Below, one piece after another: positions 1 through 8,578 of a stretch of 64,000 nt of DNA (position 1 is the stretch's first letter; the number at the start of each line of letters is the position of its first letter). The position numbers were made by a program, and so were the translations under genes. The notes under the pieces were generated by a model. The model was not told the DNA's origin, did not search any database, and worked only from the letters and a program-made list of their open reading frames with translations. The DNA lies in contig CAWFCZ010000001.1 in the NCBI GenBank assembly GCA_963814355.1, positions 1 to 64,000 on the forward strand, in the 5' to 3' direction. The stretch is from JADGOV01 sp963814355 (GTDB taxonomy: Bacteria > Actinomycetota > Actinomycetes > JADGOV01).

Positions 1-55
1 AACCCGGAACCCGCGGATTAAAAGTCCGCTGCTCTGCCAATTGAGCTAACGGCCC
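1..55 (-). tRNA. tRNA-Lys (anticodon TTT), 3' end cut by window edge
   Basis: Read on the minus strand from 55, the sequence starts with the acceptor strand GGGCCGT and a D-arm TAGCTCA. The anticodon stem GCGGA/TCCGC closes the loop CTTTTAA, giving anticodon TTT at 22-20. The T-arm starts (GGGTTCCGGGTT) and runs off the edge. Only the 3' T-stem and acceptor strand are missing. Confidence 0.93.
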
Positions 56-209
56 AGCGTGCGGGTGAGTCGAGATGCAGCCACGACCTACGCGCACTCA
101 GTTTAGGGCTCGGCTACGGGCGCCCGACGTAGCCCGACCGGAGGAATGCAATGCTGGCGCCGGATCGTGATCGAGACTCGTAACCGGAGGCGAATGACGC
201 CCGCCGGCG

Positions 210-740
210 GGTAAGCTCCGGAATCTCCGCCCGCCAATCTGGCGACGCGTACTGGTCCCCGGCGACATCGGGGTGGACGAGCTTCACGATGTCATCCAGA
301 TCGCGATGGGCTGGACGGACTCCCACCTGCACGAGTTCGAGGTGGACGGCGCGCGCTACGGCGTCCCCGATCCGGACTGGGGCTTCGAGGAGGTATCCGA
401 CGAGTCGCGAGTGACGCTCCGGCAGGTGGCGACTGAGGGTAGCCGGCTTCGTTACTCCCACGACTTCGGCGACGGCTGGGAGCACGACGTCACGGTCGAG
501 AAGGTGCTGGCCGCCGAGTCTGGCGCGCGCAACCCGCGCTGCATCGCCGGACGGCGAGCCTGCCCACCCGAGGATGTCGGCCGCCCGTGGGGGTACCAGG
601 ACTTTCTCGTCGCCTTGAGCGATCCGGAACACGAGGAGCACGAGGACTTTCGGGAGCGGATAGGCGGCAGCTTCGACGCAGCGGAGTTCGACCTGGCCCA
701 AACGGACGACGTGCTCAGCGTGCTGGCCTGGGCCACACAG
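210..740 (+). pseudogene. pRiA4b ORF-3-like domain protein, probable remnant
   Basis: Hallmarks of the plasmid pRiA4b ORF-3 / IS1096 TnpR-like family are plain: PPIWRRVLVPGD, then DELHDVIQIAMGW, SHLHEF, HDFGDGWEHDV and CPPEDVGRPWGYQDF. The family's N-terminal strand is present only from about 210 and is preceded by an in-frame stop at 195. The first usable start, GTG 273, lies inside the conserved domain. At the other end similarity stops near 732 (FDLAQTDDVLSVLAW) and the frame runs on as arginine/proline-rich junk into arcA (frame stop at 986). Function of the family is unknown. Both ends look damaged, so I call a pseudogene; a short functional protein from GTG 273 is the alternative. Confidence 0.7.
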
Positions 741-885
741 CCGGTCGCCCGACCGCACCCCCAGCATCTGACCGCGCGACGGCCACTCGATATCTGGCTT
801 CCTGTCGGTACCGCCGTCTACCGTGACGGTTCTGCGGCCAGCCGACCCGGCTGCCGCGATCGGACCAGGAAGGAACGTGGCCGCC

Positions 886-2115
886 ATGGGGCTCGGGGTG
901 CACTCCGAAGTCGGCAGGCTGCGCCAGGTAATCCTGCACCGACCCGGGCTGGAGCTGACCCGGCTCACCCCGACCAACGTCCGTGAGTTGCTCTTCGACG
1001 ACATCCTGTGGGCCAACCGCGCTCAGGAGGAGCACGACGCGTTCGCCCAGGCGCTGCGGGACAAGGGCGTCACGGTGCACCTGTTCGCCGATCTGCTCAC
1101 CGAGGTGCTGGAGCGGCCCGACGCCCGCACCTGGGTGCTGGACCGGACCTTCCCCGAGGACAGCGTTGGGCACACCCTGGTCAAACCGCTGCGCGCGTTC
1201 GCCGAGGGCGAGGAGAGCGGGCGGCTGGCCGAGCTGCTTATCGGCGGCATTATCAAGCGCGACCTGGCCGGGCTGAAGGCCAACAGCCTGCGCTGGGAGC
1301 TGCTGCACATCGATGACTTCCTGCTCCCCCCGGTACCTAACCACCTGTTCCAACGAGACAACTCCGCGTGGCTCTACGGCGGCGTCACGATCAATCCGAT
1401 GGCCAAGGAGGCCCGGCGGCGCGAGTCGGTGCACAGCAACGCCATCTACCGCTTCCACCCACACTTCGCCCAGGGCGACTTCGAGTTCTGGTACGGCGGG
1501 GACGCCGAGACCCACCAGCCGGCCACCTTGGAGGGCGGCGACATCCACGTCCTGGGCAACGGCGCGATCATGATCGGGCTCAGCGAGCGGACCACCGCCA
1601 TGGGTGTGGAGAACCTGGCCCGCAGCATGTTCCGGGCCGGCAGCGCCACGAAGATCATCGCCATCGACCTGCCGCACTCCAGGGCAACGATGCACCTCGA
1701 CACCGTGATGACGATGATCGACCGGGACAGCTTCGTGATGTACCCGTTCCTCCAGGAGCCGCTGCGGTCCTGGACCGTCTTCCCGGCCGCCGATCCGGAC
1801 AACCCCGACGGTCTGGAGGTCGTGGAGAACGCCGACCTCTTCGACGCCATCGCACACACCCTGGGTCTGGACAAGGTCAACGTGCTGCGTACCAACGAGG
1901 ACGTGCGGGCCGCCCAGCGCGAACAGTGGGACGACGGCAACAACTTCCTGGCCGTCGAGCCGGGCGTCATCTTCGGCTACGAGCGCAACGTCACCACCAA
2001 CAACTACCTGCGCAACAGCGGCGTCGAAGTGGTCGCCATCGCCGGCAGCGAACTCGGCCGCGGCCGCGGCGGACCGCGTTGCATGAGCTGTCCCATCGAA
2101 CGCGACCCGGTGTAG
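886..2115 (+). CDS. arcA: arginine deiminase
   Basis: Hydrolyses arginine to citrulline and ammonia in the cytoplasm, the first step of the arginine deiminase (ADI) pathway. The 409-residue protein begins GLGVHSEVGRLR, the normal ADI start, so ATG 886 is preferred over the open frame that extends back to 823. GTG 877, behind AGGAAGG, is a possible alternative. Family motifs include LFQRDNS (substrate binding), LEGGDIHVL, HLDTVMTMID and the C-terminal GGPRCMSCP with catalytic Cys about 399. It is followed by arcB after 8 bp and then arcC, so one operon is likely. Full length for the family. Confidence 0.96.
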   Translation: MGLGVHSEVGRLRQVILHRPGLELTRLTPTNVRELLFDDILWANRAQEEHDAFAQALRDKGVTVHLFADLLTEVLERPDARTWVLDRTFPEDSVGHTLVKPLRAFAEGEESGRLAELLIGGIIKRDLAGLKANSLRWELLHIDDFLLPPVPNHLFQRDNSAWLYGGVTINPMAKEARRRESVHSNAIYRFHPHFAQGDFEFWYGGDAETHQPATLEGGDIHVLGNGAIMIGLSERTTAMGVENLARSMFRAGSATKIIAIDLPHSRATMHLDTVMTMIDRDSFVMYPFLQEPLRSWTVFPAADPDNPDGLEVVENADLFDAIAHTLGLDKVNVLRTNEDVRAAQREQWDDGNNFLAVEPGVIFGYERNVTTNNYLRNSGVEVVAIAGSELGRGRGGPRCMSCPIERDPV

Positions 2116-2123
2116 GAGTTCCC

Positions 2124-3125
2124 GTGCCTGTCGACCTGCGCGCCCGCAACTTCCTCAAGGAGCTCGACGTCTCCCCCGCCGAGTGGGCCTACCTGCTCCG
2201 CCTCGCCGGGGACCTCAAGCGGGCGAAGCGCGCCGGCACGGAACAGCCCCGGCTGGCCGGCAAGAACATTGCGCTGATCTTCGAGAAGACCTCGACCCGG
2301 ACCCGGTGCGCGTTCGAGGTGGCGGCGTACGACCAGGGCGCCAGGGTCACCTACCTCGATCCCGTCGGCTCGCAGATCGGCCACAAGGAGTCGATGCGCG
2401 ACACCGCCCGGGTGCTCGGCCGGTTCTACGACGGGATCCAGTACCGCGGCTCCGCACAGGCCAATGTGGAGATCCTCGGGCGCTACGCCGGAGTACCGGT
2501 GTGGAACGGGCTGACCGACGAGTGGCATCCCACCCAGACGCTGTGCGACACGTTCACCATGGTGGAGCACAACCCGAAGCCGGCGGCGGAGATCTCCTTC
2601 GCCTACCTCGGGGACGCCCGCAACAACGTGGGCAACTCCCTGCTGGTGGCTGGCGCCCTGATGGGCATGGACGTGCGGATCGTCTCCCCACCGGCGCTGG
2701 GCAACGGCCCCGGTGTGGTCCGGGCGGCCGAAGGCCTGGCGGCCGTCACCGGCGCCCGGATCACCCGTACCGACGACGTCGACGAGGGGGTACACGGCGC
2801 GGATTTCCTCTACACCGACGTCTGGGTGTCGATGGGCGAGCCGGCGGCGGTGTGGGATGAGCGGATCGGGCTGCTCAAGCCGTACCGGGTGACCATGGAG
2901 GTACTGCGAGCCACCGGCAACCCGGACGTGAAGTTCCTGCACTGCCTGCCGGCGTTCCACGACCGCAACACCACGGTCGGAGAAGAGATCTTCGCCCGTA
3001 CCGGCGAGGAATCGCTGGAGGTCACGAACGAAGTGTTCGAATCGCCGCACTCGATCGTCTTCGACCAGGCCGAGAACCGGATGCACACCATCAAGGCCAT
3101 CCTGGTCGCCACCCTGGGTTCCTGA
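2124..3125 (+). CDS. arcB: ornithine carbamoyltransferase (catabolic)
   Basis: Phosphorolyses citrulline to ornithine and carbamoyl phosphate; the enzyme family also runs in the anabolic direction as ArgF. The GTG 2124 start has AGGAG at 2114-2118, overlapping the arcA stop. The 333-residue protein carries the carbamoyl-phosphate site FEKTSTRTR, WHPTQ and the ornithine motif FLHCLPAFHD. Its position between arcA and arcC is the reason for choosing the catabolic name; sequence alone cannot fully separate ArcB from ArgF. Confidence 0.94.
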   Translation: MPVDLRARNFLKELDVSPAEWAYLLRLAGDLKRAKRAGTEQPRLAGKNIALIFEKTSTRTRCAFEVAAYDQGARVTYLDPVGSQIGHKESMRDTARVLGRFYDGIQYRGSAQANVEILGRYAGVPVWNGLTDEWHPTQTLCDTFTMVEHNPKPAAEISFAYLGDARNNVGNSLLVAGALMGMDVRIVSPPALGNGPGVVRAAEGLAAVTGARITRTDDVDEGVHGADFLYTDVWVSMGEPAAVWDERIGLLKPYRVTMEVLRATGNPDVKFLHCLPAFHDRNTTVGEEIFARTGEESLEVTNEVFESPHSIVFDQAENRMHTIKAILVATLGS

Positions 3126-3143
3126 CGATGCGGGGAGCCTGAA

Positions 3144-4085
3144 ATGCGGATCGTGGTGGCGCTCGGCGGCAACGCGCTGCTGCGACGCGGGCAGCGGCCC
3201 GACGCCGACGTGCAGGTGGCGAACGTACGCCGGGCGGTCGCCGCGCTCGCCCCGCTGGCGCACGACCACCAGCTGGTGCTCACCCACGGCAACGGACCGC
3301 AGGTCGGGGTGCTCGCCCTGCAGAGTGCCTCGGACCCGAACCTGACCTCGCCGTACCCGTTCGACGTGCTCGGCGCGCAGACCCAGGGCATGATCGGGTA
3401 CTGGCTGCTGCAGGCCATGCAGAACGCGCTGCCCGGCCGGCAGGTGGCCGCGCTGATCAACCAGACGCTGGTCTCGGTCGCCGACCCGGCGTTCGCCAAC
3501 CCGAGCAAGTTCGTCGGCGAGGTGTACGACGAGCCAACCGCGAAGAGCCTGGCCGCCGAGCGCGGCTGGACGATGAAACCGGACGGCGCGCACTGGCGCC
3601 GGGTGGTGCCCTCCCCGCGCCCGCAGCGGGTGGTGGAGACCCGGCTGATCCGGCTGCTGCTGAACTCCGGCGCGGTCGTGGTCAGCGCCGGCGGCGGCGG
3701 GGTGCCGGCGATCCGCAACGAGCGCGGCCACCTGGAAGGGGTCGAGGCCGTCGTCGACAAGGACCTCACCGCCGCGCTGCTCGCCGAGGCGCTGGAGGCC
3801 GATGCGCTGCTGCTGCTCACCGACGTACCGCGGGTGCTGCGGGGCTACGGCACCCCGGCACAGACGCCGATCGCCAACTCCACCCCGCACGAGATGCGCG
3901 CGCTGGACTTCGCCGACGGCTCCATGGGGCCGAAGGTGGACGCCATGTGCCGCTTCGTGGAACTCACCGGGGACATGGCCGCGGTCGGCGCGATGGAGGA
4001 TGCGGCGGAGATCCTGGCCGGCACCGCGGGCACCATCGTTACGCCGACCGGGCGCTATCCGGAAGCGATCGGCGTACCGGACTGA
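3144..4085 (+). CDS. arcC: carbamate kinase
   Basis: Transfers the phosphate of carbamoyl phosphate to ADP, giving ATP, CO2 and ammonia: the energy-yielding end of the ADI pathway. The 313-residue amino-acid-kinase-fold protein starts MRIVVALGGNALL, has the THGNGPQVG loop, a GGGGVP turn and VDKDLTAALLAE, all typical of ArcC. It lies 18 bp after arcB with GGGGAG as the ribosome site. No arginine/ornithine antiporter (arcD) is next to it, so arginine import would depend on another transporter. Confidence 0.96.
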   Translation: MRIVVALGGNALLRRGQRPDADVQVANVRRAVAALAPLAHDHQLVLTHGNGPQVGVLALQSASDPNLTSPYPFDVLGAQTQGMIGYWLLQAMQNALPGRQVAALINQTLVSVADPAFANPSKFVGEVYDEPTAKSLAAERGWTMKPDGAHWRRVVPSPRPQRVVETRLIRLLLNSGAVVVSAGGGGVPAIRNERGHLEGVEAVVDKDLTAALLAEALEADALLLLTDVPRVLRGYGTPAQTPIANSTPHEMRALDFADGSMGPKVDAMCRFVELTGDMAAVGAMEDAAEILAGTAGTIVTPTGRYPEAIGVPD

Positions 4086-4151
4086 GCCGGCGCCGACCGC
4101 TTCGCCGCGCTCATCGGACGCCTGGAGTAGTGCCTTGTCCGGCCGGTACGG

Positions 4152-4181
4152 TCCCCTGATAGCGTCCTCATCCCCAGGGGA
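4152..4181 (+). promoter_or_regulatory. hairpin overlapping the ribosome binding site of the acyl-CoA synthetase gene
   Basis: TCCCCTG (4152-4158) and CAGGGGA (4175-4181) are perfect complements with a 16-nt loop. The 3' arm contains most of the Shine-Dalgarno sequence GGGGAGG (4177-4183) that serves GTG 4190. In RNA this would hide the ribosome site. It could be chance in GC-rich DNA. Confidence 0.35.
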
Positions 4182-4189
4182 GGTGCCTC

Positions 4190-5932
4190 GTGACCGAACT
4201 CAGCGCCGGTGCCCGAACCTTTCGTGCGGTGCGAGACCGGCTGATGGAACTGCGGGAGGACTACGCCGGCGCGCGGCGCGAGTTCACCTGGCCGCGGCCG
4301 GCGCAGTTCAATTGGGCGCTCGAGCACTTCGATGCGATCGGCGCCGACCCGGAAGCGGGCCGGCGTACCGCGTTGTGGATCGTGGAAGAGGACGGCTCCG
4401 AGGCCAGGTACAGCTTCGCCGCGATGACCCAGCGGTCCAACCGGGTCGCCACCTGGCTGCGGGCACGGGGGGTACGGCGGGGCGACCGGGTGATCCTCAT
4501 GCTGGCCAATCAGGTCGAGCTCTGGGACACGATCCTGGCCGCGATAAAACTCGGCGCCGTGCTCATCCCGGCGACGCCCATGCTCGGGCCGGCCGAGCTG
4601 GCGGACCGCATCGACCGCGGCAACGCGCGGCACGTGGTGGTCCGCGGCGGAGACGCGGACAAGTTCGCCGACGTCGCGGGCGACTACACCCGCATCGCCG
4701 TCGGCCCGGACGTTCCGCCGGGCTGGCTCGACTTCGCCGACGCATTCGACGATTCGGTTGCCGGGGCCGGCACGTTCAACGCTGACGGGCCCACCCACGC
4801 CGAGGACACGCTCCTGCTGTACTTCACCTCCGGCACCACCGGGAAGCCGAAGCTGGTCGAGCACACCCATGTCTCCTACCCGATCGGCCACCTGTCGACG
4901 ATGTACTGGATCGGCCTGCGGCCCGGCGACGTCCACCTGAACATCTCCTCGCCCGGCTGGGCCAAGCACGCGTGGAGCAACGTCTTCGCGCCGTGGATCG
5001 CCGAGGCGACCATCTTGATCTTCAACTACGCGAAATTCGACGCGCAGGCGCTGCTCGACGTGCTCCTGCGCTGCGAGGTGAGCACCTTCTGCGCCCCGCC
5101 CACGGTGTGGCGCATGCTCATCCAGGCCGACCTCTCCCGGGTCACCGTGCCGATGCGCGAGTTGGTCGGCGCCGGGGAGCCGCTCAACCCCGAGGTCATC
5201 GAGCGGGTACGCGACGCGTGGGGCCTGACCATCCGCGACGGCTTCGGCCAGACCGAGTCCTCGGTACTGATCGCGAACACCCCGGGCCAGCCGGTGAAGG
5301 AGGGGTCGATGGGCCGGCCGTTGCCCGGCTTCACCATCGCGCTGGTCGACCCGTTGACCGGCGAGGCGCGGGACGAGGGCGAGATCTGCATCGACCTGTC
5401 CGAGCGACCGGTCGGGTTGATGGTCGGCTACCGGGACGAGGCGCAGCGCAGCGTCGAGGCGATGGCCGGCGGCTACTACCGCACCGGTGACGTCGGCTCC
5501 CGTGACGCCGACGGTTACATCACCTACATCGGCCGCTCCGACGACGTGTTCAAGGCATCCGACTACCGGATCAGCCCGTTCGAGCTGGAAAGCGTCCTCA
5601 TCGAGCACGAGGCGGTGGCCGAGGCGGCTGTGGTTCCGTCCCCGGACCCGTTGCGCCTCGCCGTGCCCAAGGCGTACGTGGTGCTCGCCGCCGGCTGGCA
5701 GCCCGACCGGGACACCGCGCTCGCCATCCTGCGGCACTGCCGCGAGCACCTCGCCGCCTACCAGCGGATCCGGCGGCTGGAGTTCGCCGAGCTGCCGAAG
5801 ACGATCTCCGGGAAGATCCGGCGGGTGGAGCTGCGGACCCGGGAAGGCGAACTGCGCCCGGCCGCCGCCGCGCCGGAAGGGTCGATCGTCGGCGAGTTCC
5901 GTGACGAGGACTTCCCGGAGCTGCGGGCGTAG
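4190..5932 (+). CDS. acyl-CoA synthetase, AMP-binding (medium-chain/MACS type)
   Basis: Activates a carboxylic acid through an acyl-AMP intermediate to the CoA thioester. The 580-residue ANL-superfamily protein has the P-loop YFTSGTTGKPK at about residues 209-219, GFGQTES (A5), YYRTGD (A7), the hinge and the A10 motif PKTISGKIRR with the catalytic Lys near 542. The pattern matches the ACSM/MACS group (medium-chain or aromatic acids) rather than acetyl-CoA synthetase. Acid specificity is not readable. GTG start with GGGGAGG 6 nt upstream. It lies 104 bp after arcC with its own leader, so it may be separately expressed. Confidence 0.88.
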   Translation: MTELSAGARTFRAVRDRLMELREDYAGARREFTWPRPAQFNWALEHFDAIGADPEAGRRTALWIVEEDGSEARYSFAAMTQRSNRVATWLRARGVRRGDRVILMLANQVELWDTILAAIKLGAVLIPATPMLGPAELADRIDRGNARHVVVRGGDADKFADVAGDYTRIAVGPDVPPGWLDFADAFDDSVAGAGTFNADGPTHAEDTLLLYFTSGTTGKPKLVEHTHVSYPIGHLSTMYWIGLRPGDVHLNISSPGWAKHAWSNVFAPWIAEATILIFNYAKFDAQALLDVLLRCEVSTFCAPPTVWRMLIQADLSRVTVPMRELVGAGEPLNPEVIERVRDAWGLTIRDGFGQTESSVLIANTPGQPVKEGSMGRPLPGFTIALVDPLTGEARDEGEICIDLSERPVGLMVGYRDEAQRSVEAMAGGYYRTGDVGSRDADGYITYIGRSDDVFKASDYRISPFELESVLIEHEAVAEAAVVPSPDPLRLAVPKAYVVLAAGWQPDRDTALAILRHCREHLAAYQRIRRLEFAELPKTISGKIRRVELRTREGELRPAAAAPEGSIVGEFRDEDFPELRA

Positions 5933-5959
5933 CCCTGGCGGAGGACTATCGCGAGCCGG

Positions 5960-7057
5960 TTAGCCGGCGGCCGCGTCAGTGGGGTAGTAGCGGCGGCGGA
6001 GCCAGAGAGCGAGGTAGACCAGGGCGACCAGGACGGGGACCTCGATGAGCGGGCCGACGACACCGGCGAGGGCCTGGCCGGAGGTGACGCCGAAGACGCC
6101 GATGGCCACCGCGATGGCGAGTTCGAAGTTGTTCCCGGCGGCGGTGAATGCCAGGGTCGCGGTCTTGGCGTAGCCGAGGCCGAGGCGGGCGCCGAGGGCG
6201 AAGGCGCCGCCGAACATCAGCGCGAAGTAGGCGAGCAGGGGCAGCGCGATCCGGGCGACGTCGCCGGGCCGGTTGGTGATGGTGTGTCCTTGCAGGGCGA
6301 AGAGTACGACGATGGTGAACAGCAGCCCGTACAGCGCGACCGGCCCGATCCGAGGGAGGAAGCGGGTCTCGTACCATTCCCGGCCGCGGGTGCGTTCCCC
6401 GGCGGTGCGGGTGAGGTAGCCGGCGATCAGCGGGATGCCGAGGAAGACCAGCACGGAGACGGCGATGGTGCCGATGGAAACGTGCAGCCCGGTGGTGGAC
6501 AGCCCCAGCCAGCCGGGGAGGATCTGCAGGTAGAACCAGCCCAGGGCGGCGAACGCGACGATCTGGAAGATCGAGTTGATCGCGACCAGGACCGCGGCGG
6601 CTTCCCGGTCCCCGCAGGAAAGATCGTTCCAGATCAGCACCATGGCGATGCACCGGGCCAGCCCGACGATGATCAGCCCGGTGCGGTAGGCGGGCAGGTC
6701 GGGCAGCAGCAGCCAGGCCAGGGTGAACATCAGCGCTGGCCCTACCAGCCAGTTCAGCACGAGTGAGGACACCAGCAGCCGGCGGTCGCCGGTGACCGCG
6801 CCGAGTTCGGCGTAGCGGACCTTGGCGAGCACCGGGTACATCATCAGCAGCAGCCCGACCGCGATCGGCAGGCTCACCGACCCGACCTTCACTGCGTCCA
6901 GGGCGTCGGCCAGGCTGGGGATGGCCCGGCCGAGAGCGAGGCCGAGGCCCATCGCGGCGAGGATCCACACCGGCAGGAACCGGTCCAGGGTGGACAGCCG
7001 GGCGATGACCGGGGCGGTTTCGGGGCCGTGGGCGGTCTCGGCGACGGTGTCGCTCAC
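5960..7057 (-). CDS. acr3: arsenite efflux permease, ACR3 family
   Basis: Exports As(III) across the cytoplasmic membrane. The 365-residue protein has about ten hydrophobic segments starting at FLPVWILAAMGLGLALG, the family signature MYPVLAKVRYAEL, and the conserved GLARCIAMVLIWNDLSCGD segment holding the Cys required for arsenite transport. Its ATG overlaps the arsC stop (ATGA, 7057-7054), so it is translationally coupled to arsC and belongs to the arsR-arsC-acr3 operon. Convergent with the acyl-CoA synthetase gene, 27 bp apart. Confidence 0.95.
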   Translation of the reverse strand: MSDTVAETAHGPETAPVIARLSTLDRFLPVWILAAMGLGLALGRAIPSLADALDAVKVGSVSLPIAVGLLLMMYPVLAKVRYAELGAVTGDRRLLVSSLVLNWLVGPALMFTLAWLLLPDLPAYRTGLIIVGLARCIAMVLIWNDLSCGDREAAAVLVAINSIFQIVAFAALGWFYLQILPGWLGLSTTGLHVSIGTIAVSVLVFLGIPLIAGYLTRTAGERTRGREWYETRFLPRIGPVALYGLLFTIVVLFALQGHTITNRPGDVARIALPLLAYFALMFGGAFALGARLGLGYAKTATLAFTAAGNNFELAIAVAIGVFGVTSGQALAGVVGPLIEVPVLVALVYLALWLRRRYYPTDAAAG

Positions 7058-7482
7058 CGCGGGTCAGTGCCGGCTGCGGCTGCTGGCAGCAGCTCGGCGA
7101 GCAGCACCTCGACCCGGCTCCGGATCTCATCCCGGATGGGGCGGACGGCGTCGACGCCTCGCCCGGCCGGGTCGTCGAGTTTCCAGTCGAGGTAGCGGGT
7201 GCCGGGGAACACCGGGCACGTGTCTCCGCAGCCCATGGTGATCACAACGTCGCTGCTTTGCACGGTGTCGGCGGCCAGCAGCTTCGGGGTTTGGGTGGAG
7301 ATGTCGATGCCCACCTCGCGCATCGCCGCCACCGCCGCCGGGTTGACCGCGTCCGCCGGTGCGCTGCCGGCAGAACGGACCTCCACGGTGTCGCCGGCGA
7401 GGGCGGTGAGGAAGCCAGCGGCCATCTGGGACCGGCCGGCGTTGTGTACGCAGACGAACAGGACGCTGGGCTTGTCGGACAC
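7054..7482 (-). CDS. arsC: arsenate reductase, LMW-phosphatase type
   Basis: Reduces arsenate to arsenite for export by Acr3. The 142-residue protein shows the CX5R loop VCVHNAGRS (Cys11, Arg17) and the second and third redox cysteines in MGCGDTCPVFPG (Cys85, Cys89), the Cys10/82/89 layout of thioredoxin-coupled ArsC. GTG 7482 is chosen because GGAAGG lies just upstream and the family begins at this point; the open frame runs further back without similarity. Cotranscribed with arsR upstream and acr3 downstream. Confidence 0.94.
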   Translation of the reverse strand: MSDKPSVLFVCVHNAGRSQMAAGFLTALAGDTVEVRSAGSAPADAVNPAAVAAMREVGIDISTQTPKLLAADTVQSSDVVITMGCGDTCPVFPGTRYLDWKLDDPAGRGVDAVRPIRDEIRSRVEVLLAELLPAAAAGTDPR

Positions 7483-7550
7483 GAAGCCACCTTCCAGAGC
7501 GGGGCGGTTGCGGGGAGAGTGCGGGCGGGGGACCTTACGCAGGCGGACGG

Positions 7551-7874
7551 TCAGCAGGCCCGCTTGGGCTGGGAGGCGCGGCTGGCGCCGGCGAGGCCGG
7601 CCAGCGCCCTGCTCGCCGGGTCGAACGCGCCCGGCCGCAGCCGGTAGTAGATGAAGCGGCCGGCTGGTTCGGTCTCCACCAGCCCGGCATCGCGGAGCAC
7701 CCGCAGGTGGTGGGACACCAGGGTCTGGCCGGCGCCGAGCGCGTCCTGCAGATGGCAGACGCACAGCTGCTCGGCGGCCAGCAGGGTGAGGATCCGCAGC
7801 CGCAGCGGGTCCGCAGCGACCTTGAGCACGTCCCCGACCCCCTCGTTCGTATCAACGCCGCTAGGTACTAGCAC
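7551..7874 (-). CDS. arsR: ArsR-family metalloregulator (arsenite-responsive)
   Basis: A winged-helix repressor of 107 residues that should release DNA on binding As(III). The metal-site helix reads QLCVCHLQ (Cys38, Cys40), a variant of the ELCVCDL motif; the recognition helix is TLVSHHLRVLRDAGLV. A third Cys is the last residue. The promoter at 7881-7910 places transcription start at or next to the GTG 7874 start codon, so the message is probably leaderless. First gene of arsR-arsC-acr3, with a 68-bp gap before arsC. Confidence 0.92.
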   Translation of the reverse strand: MLVPSGVDTNEGVGDVLKVAADPLRLRILTLLAAEQLCVCHLQDALGAGQTLVSHHLRVLRDAGLVETEPAGRFIYYRLRPGAFDPASRALAGLAGASRASQPKRAC

Positions 7875-7889
7875 TTGTTCATATCAGCG
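7846..7889. repeat. 12-bp direct repeat pair flanking the arsR start (putative operator)
   Basis: TTCGTATCAACG (7846-7857) and TTCATATCAGCG (7878-7889) match at 10 of 12 positions and start 32 bp apart, about three helical turns. The second copy covers the -10 box, the first lies inside the first codons of arsR. Their position suggests an ArsR binding site; that role is inferred. Confidence 0.5.
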
Positions 7890-7910
7890 CAGACCGCTGG
7901 GTGCCGTCAA
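7881..7910 (-). promoter_or_regulatory. promoter of arsR-arsC-acr3
   Basis: On the minus strand: -35 TTGACG (7910-7905), 18-bp spacer, -10 TGATAT (7886-7881). The -10 ends 6 bp before GTG 7874, which predicts a leaderless transcript. The 136-bp region between arsR and arsI holds no other recognisable element. Confidence 0.65.
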
Positions 7911-8010
7911 GTCGTAACCGGGGGAACGTCCGGCAAATGACGCTCGCCGGCTGCCGTACAGCCCGGCGGGCACTGGTGGCGGGGTGCCTCGCCGGGCCGC
8001 GGTTGACTGG

Positions 8011-8475
8011 TCAGCTGGCGCAACAGGCGGAACCACCCGGTGCGGCGGTGGCGGTAGCCGCGGCCGGAACCGACCCGACCTCGGCAAGCGTCTTACCCTC
8101 CAGCTCCGCGCCGGCGTCGGCGAGCACCGTGTACACCTCCCAGCGCTCCCCACCGGAGCCGGTCACCCACACCTTGTCCTGCAGCGCGTAGCAGCAGGTG
8201 GTGCCGTCCTCGACGTCGGTCGGGAGCCCCTGTGCGGCAAGCCGCCGGGTGGCCGCGATGACCTCCTCGGAGGAGGCCACCTCCACCCCGAGGTGGTTGA
8301 TCGATCCGCCGGCGCCGGGGTTCTCGATCAGGACGAGCTTGAGCGACGGGTCCTCCAAGGCGAAGTTGGCGTAGCCGGGGCGGCGCTTGGCCGGCTCGGC
8401 CTGGAAGAGCTGGGAGTAGAACGCGACCGCGACGTCGACGTCGTCGACGTTGAGGGCGAGCTGGATCCGGGACAT
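8011..8475 (-). CDS. arsI: ArsI/CadI-family metalloenzyme, probable C-As lyase
   Basis: A 154-residue glyoxalase/dioxygenase-fold protein. ArsI cleaves the carbon-arsenic bond of trivalent methyl- and aryl-arsenicals using Fe(II). The expected ligands are present: Gln5 (RIQLALNV), His61 (INHLGVEV) and Glu113 (RWEVYTV), plus the vicinal Cys94-Cys95 pair (GTTCCYAL) that binds As(III) in ArsI. A second Cys pair sits at the C-terminus (GSACCAS). The same family includes cadmium-induced CadI of mycobacteria, so a metal-binding role is the alternative. Divergent from arsR2 with a shared operator region. Confidence 0.85.
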   Translation of the reverse strand: MSRIQLALNVDDVDVAVAFYSQLFQAEPAKRRPGYANFALEDPSLKLVLIENPGAGGSINHLGVEVASSEEVIAATRRLAAQGLPTDVEDGTTCCYALQDKVWVTGSGGERWEVYTVLADAGAELEGKTLAEVGSVPAAATATAAPGGSACCAS

Positions 8476-8578
8476 CGGTTCTTCCTTACAGTCGTGTGCG
8501 GTAGCAGCCGCAGGGCTGTGGCTGCCGGGTGGTGGTGCCGAGTGCCGGCCTCTCCTTTCATCGACGGGTATCGATAGG

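Noticed and set aside
1..800. Complete insertion sequence or integrative element at the tRNA-Lys end
   Set aside because: No transposase, integrase, terminal inverted repeats or target-site duplication is visible; only the decayed accessory-like gene.
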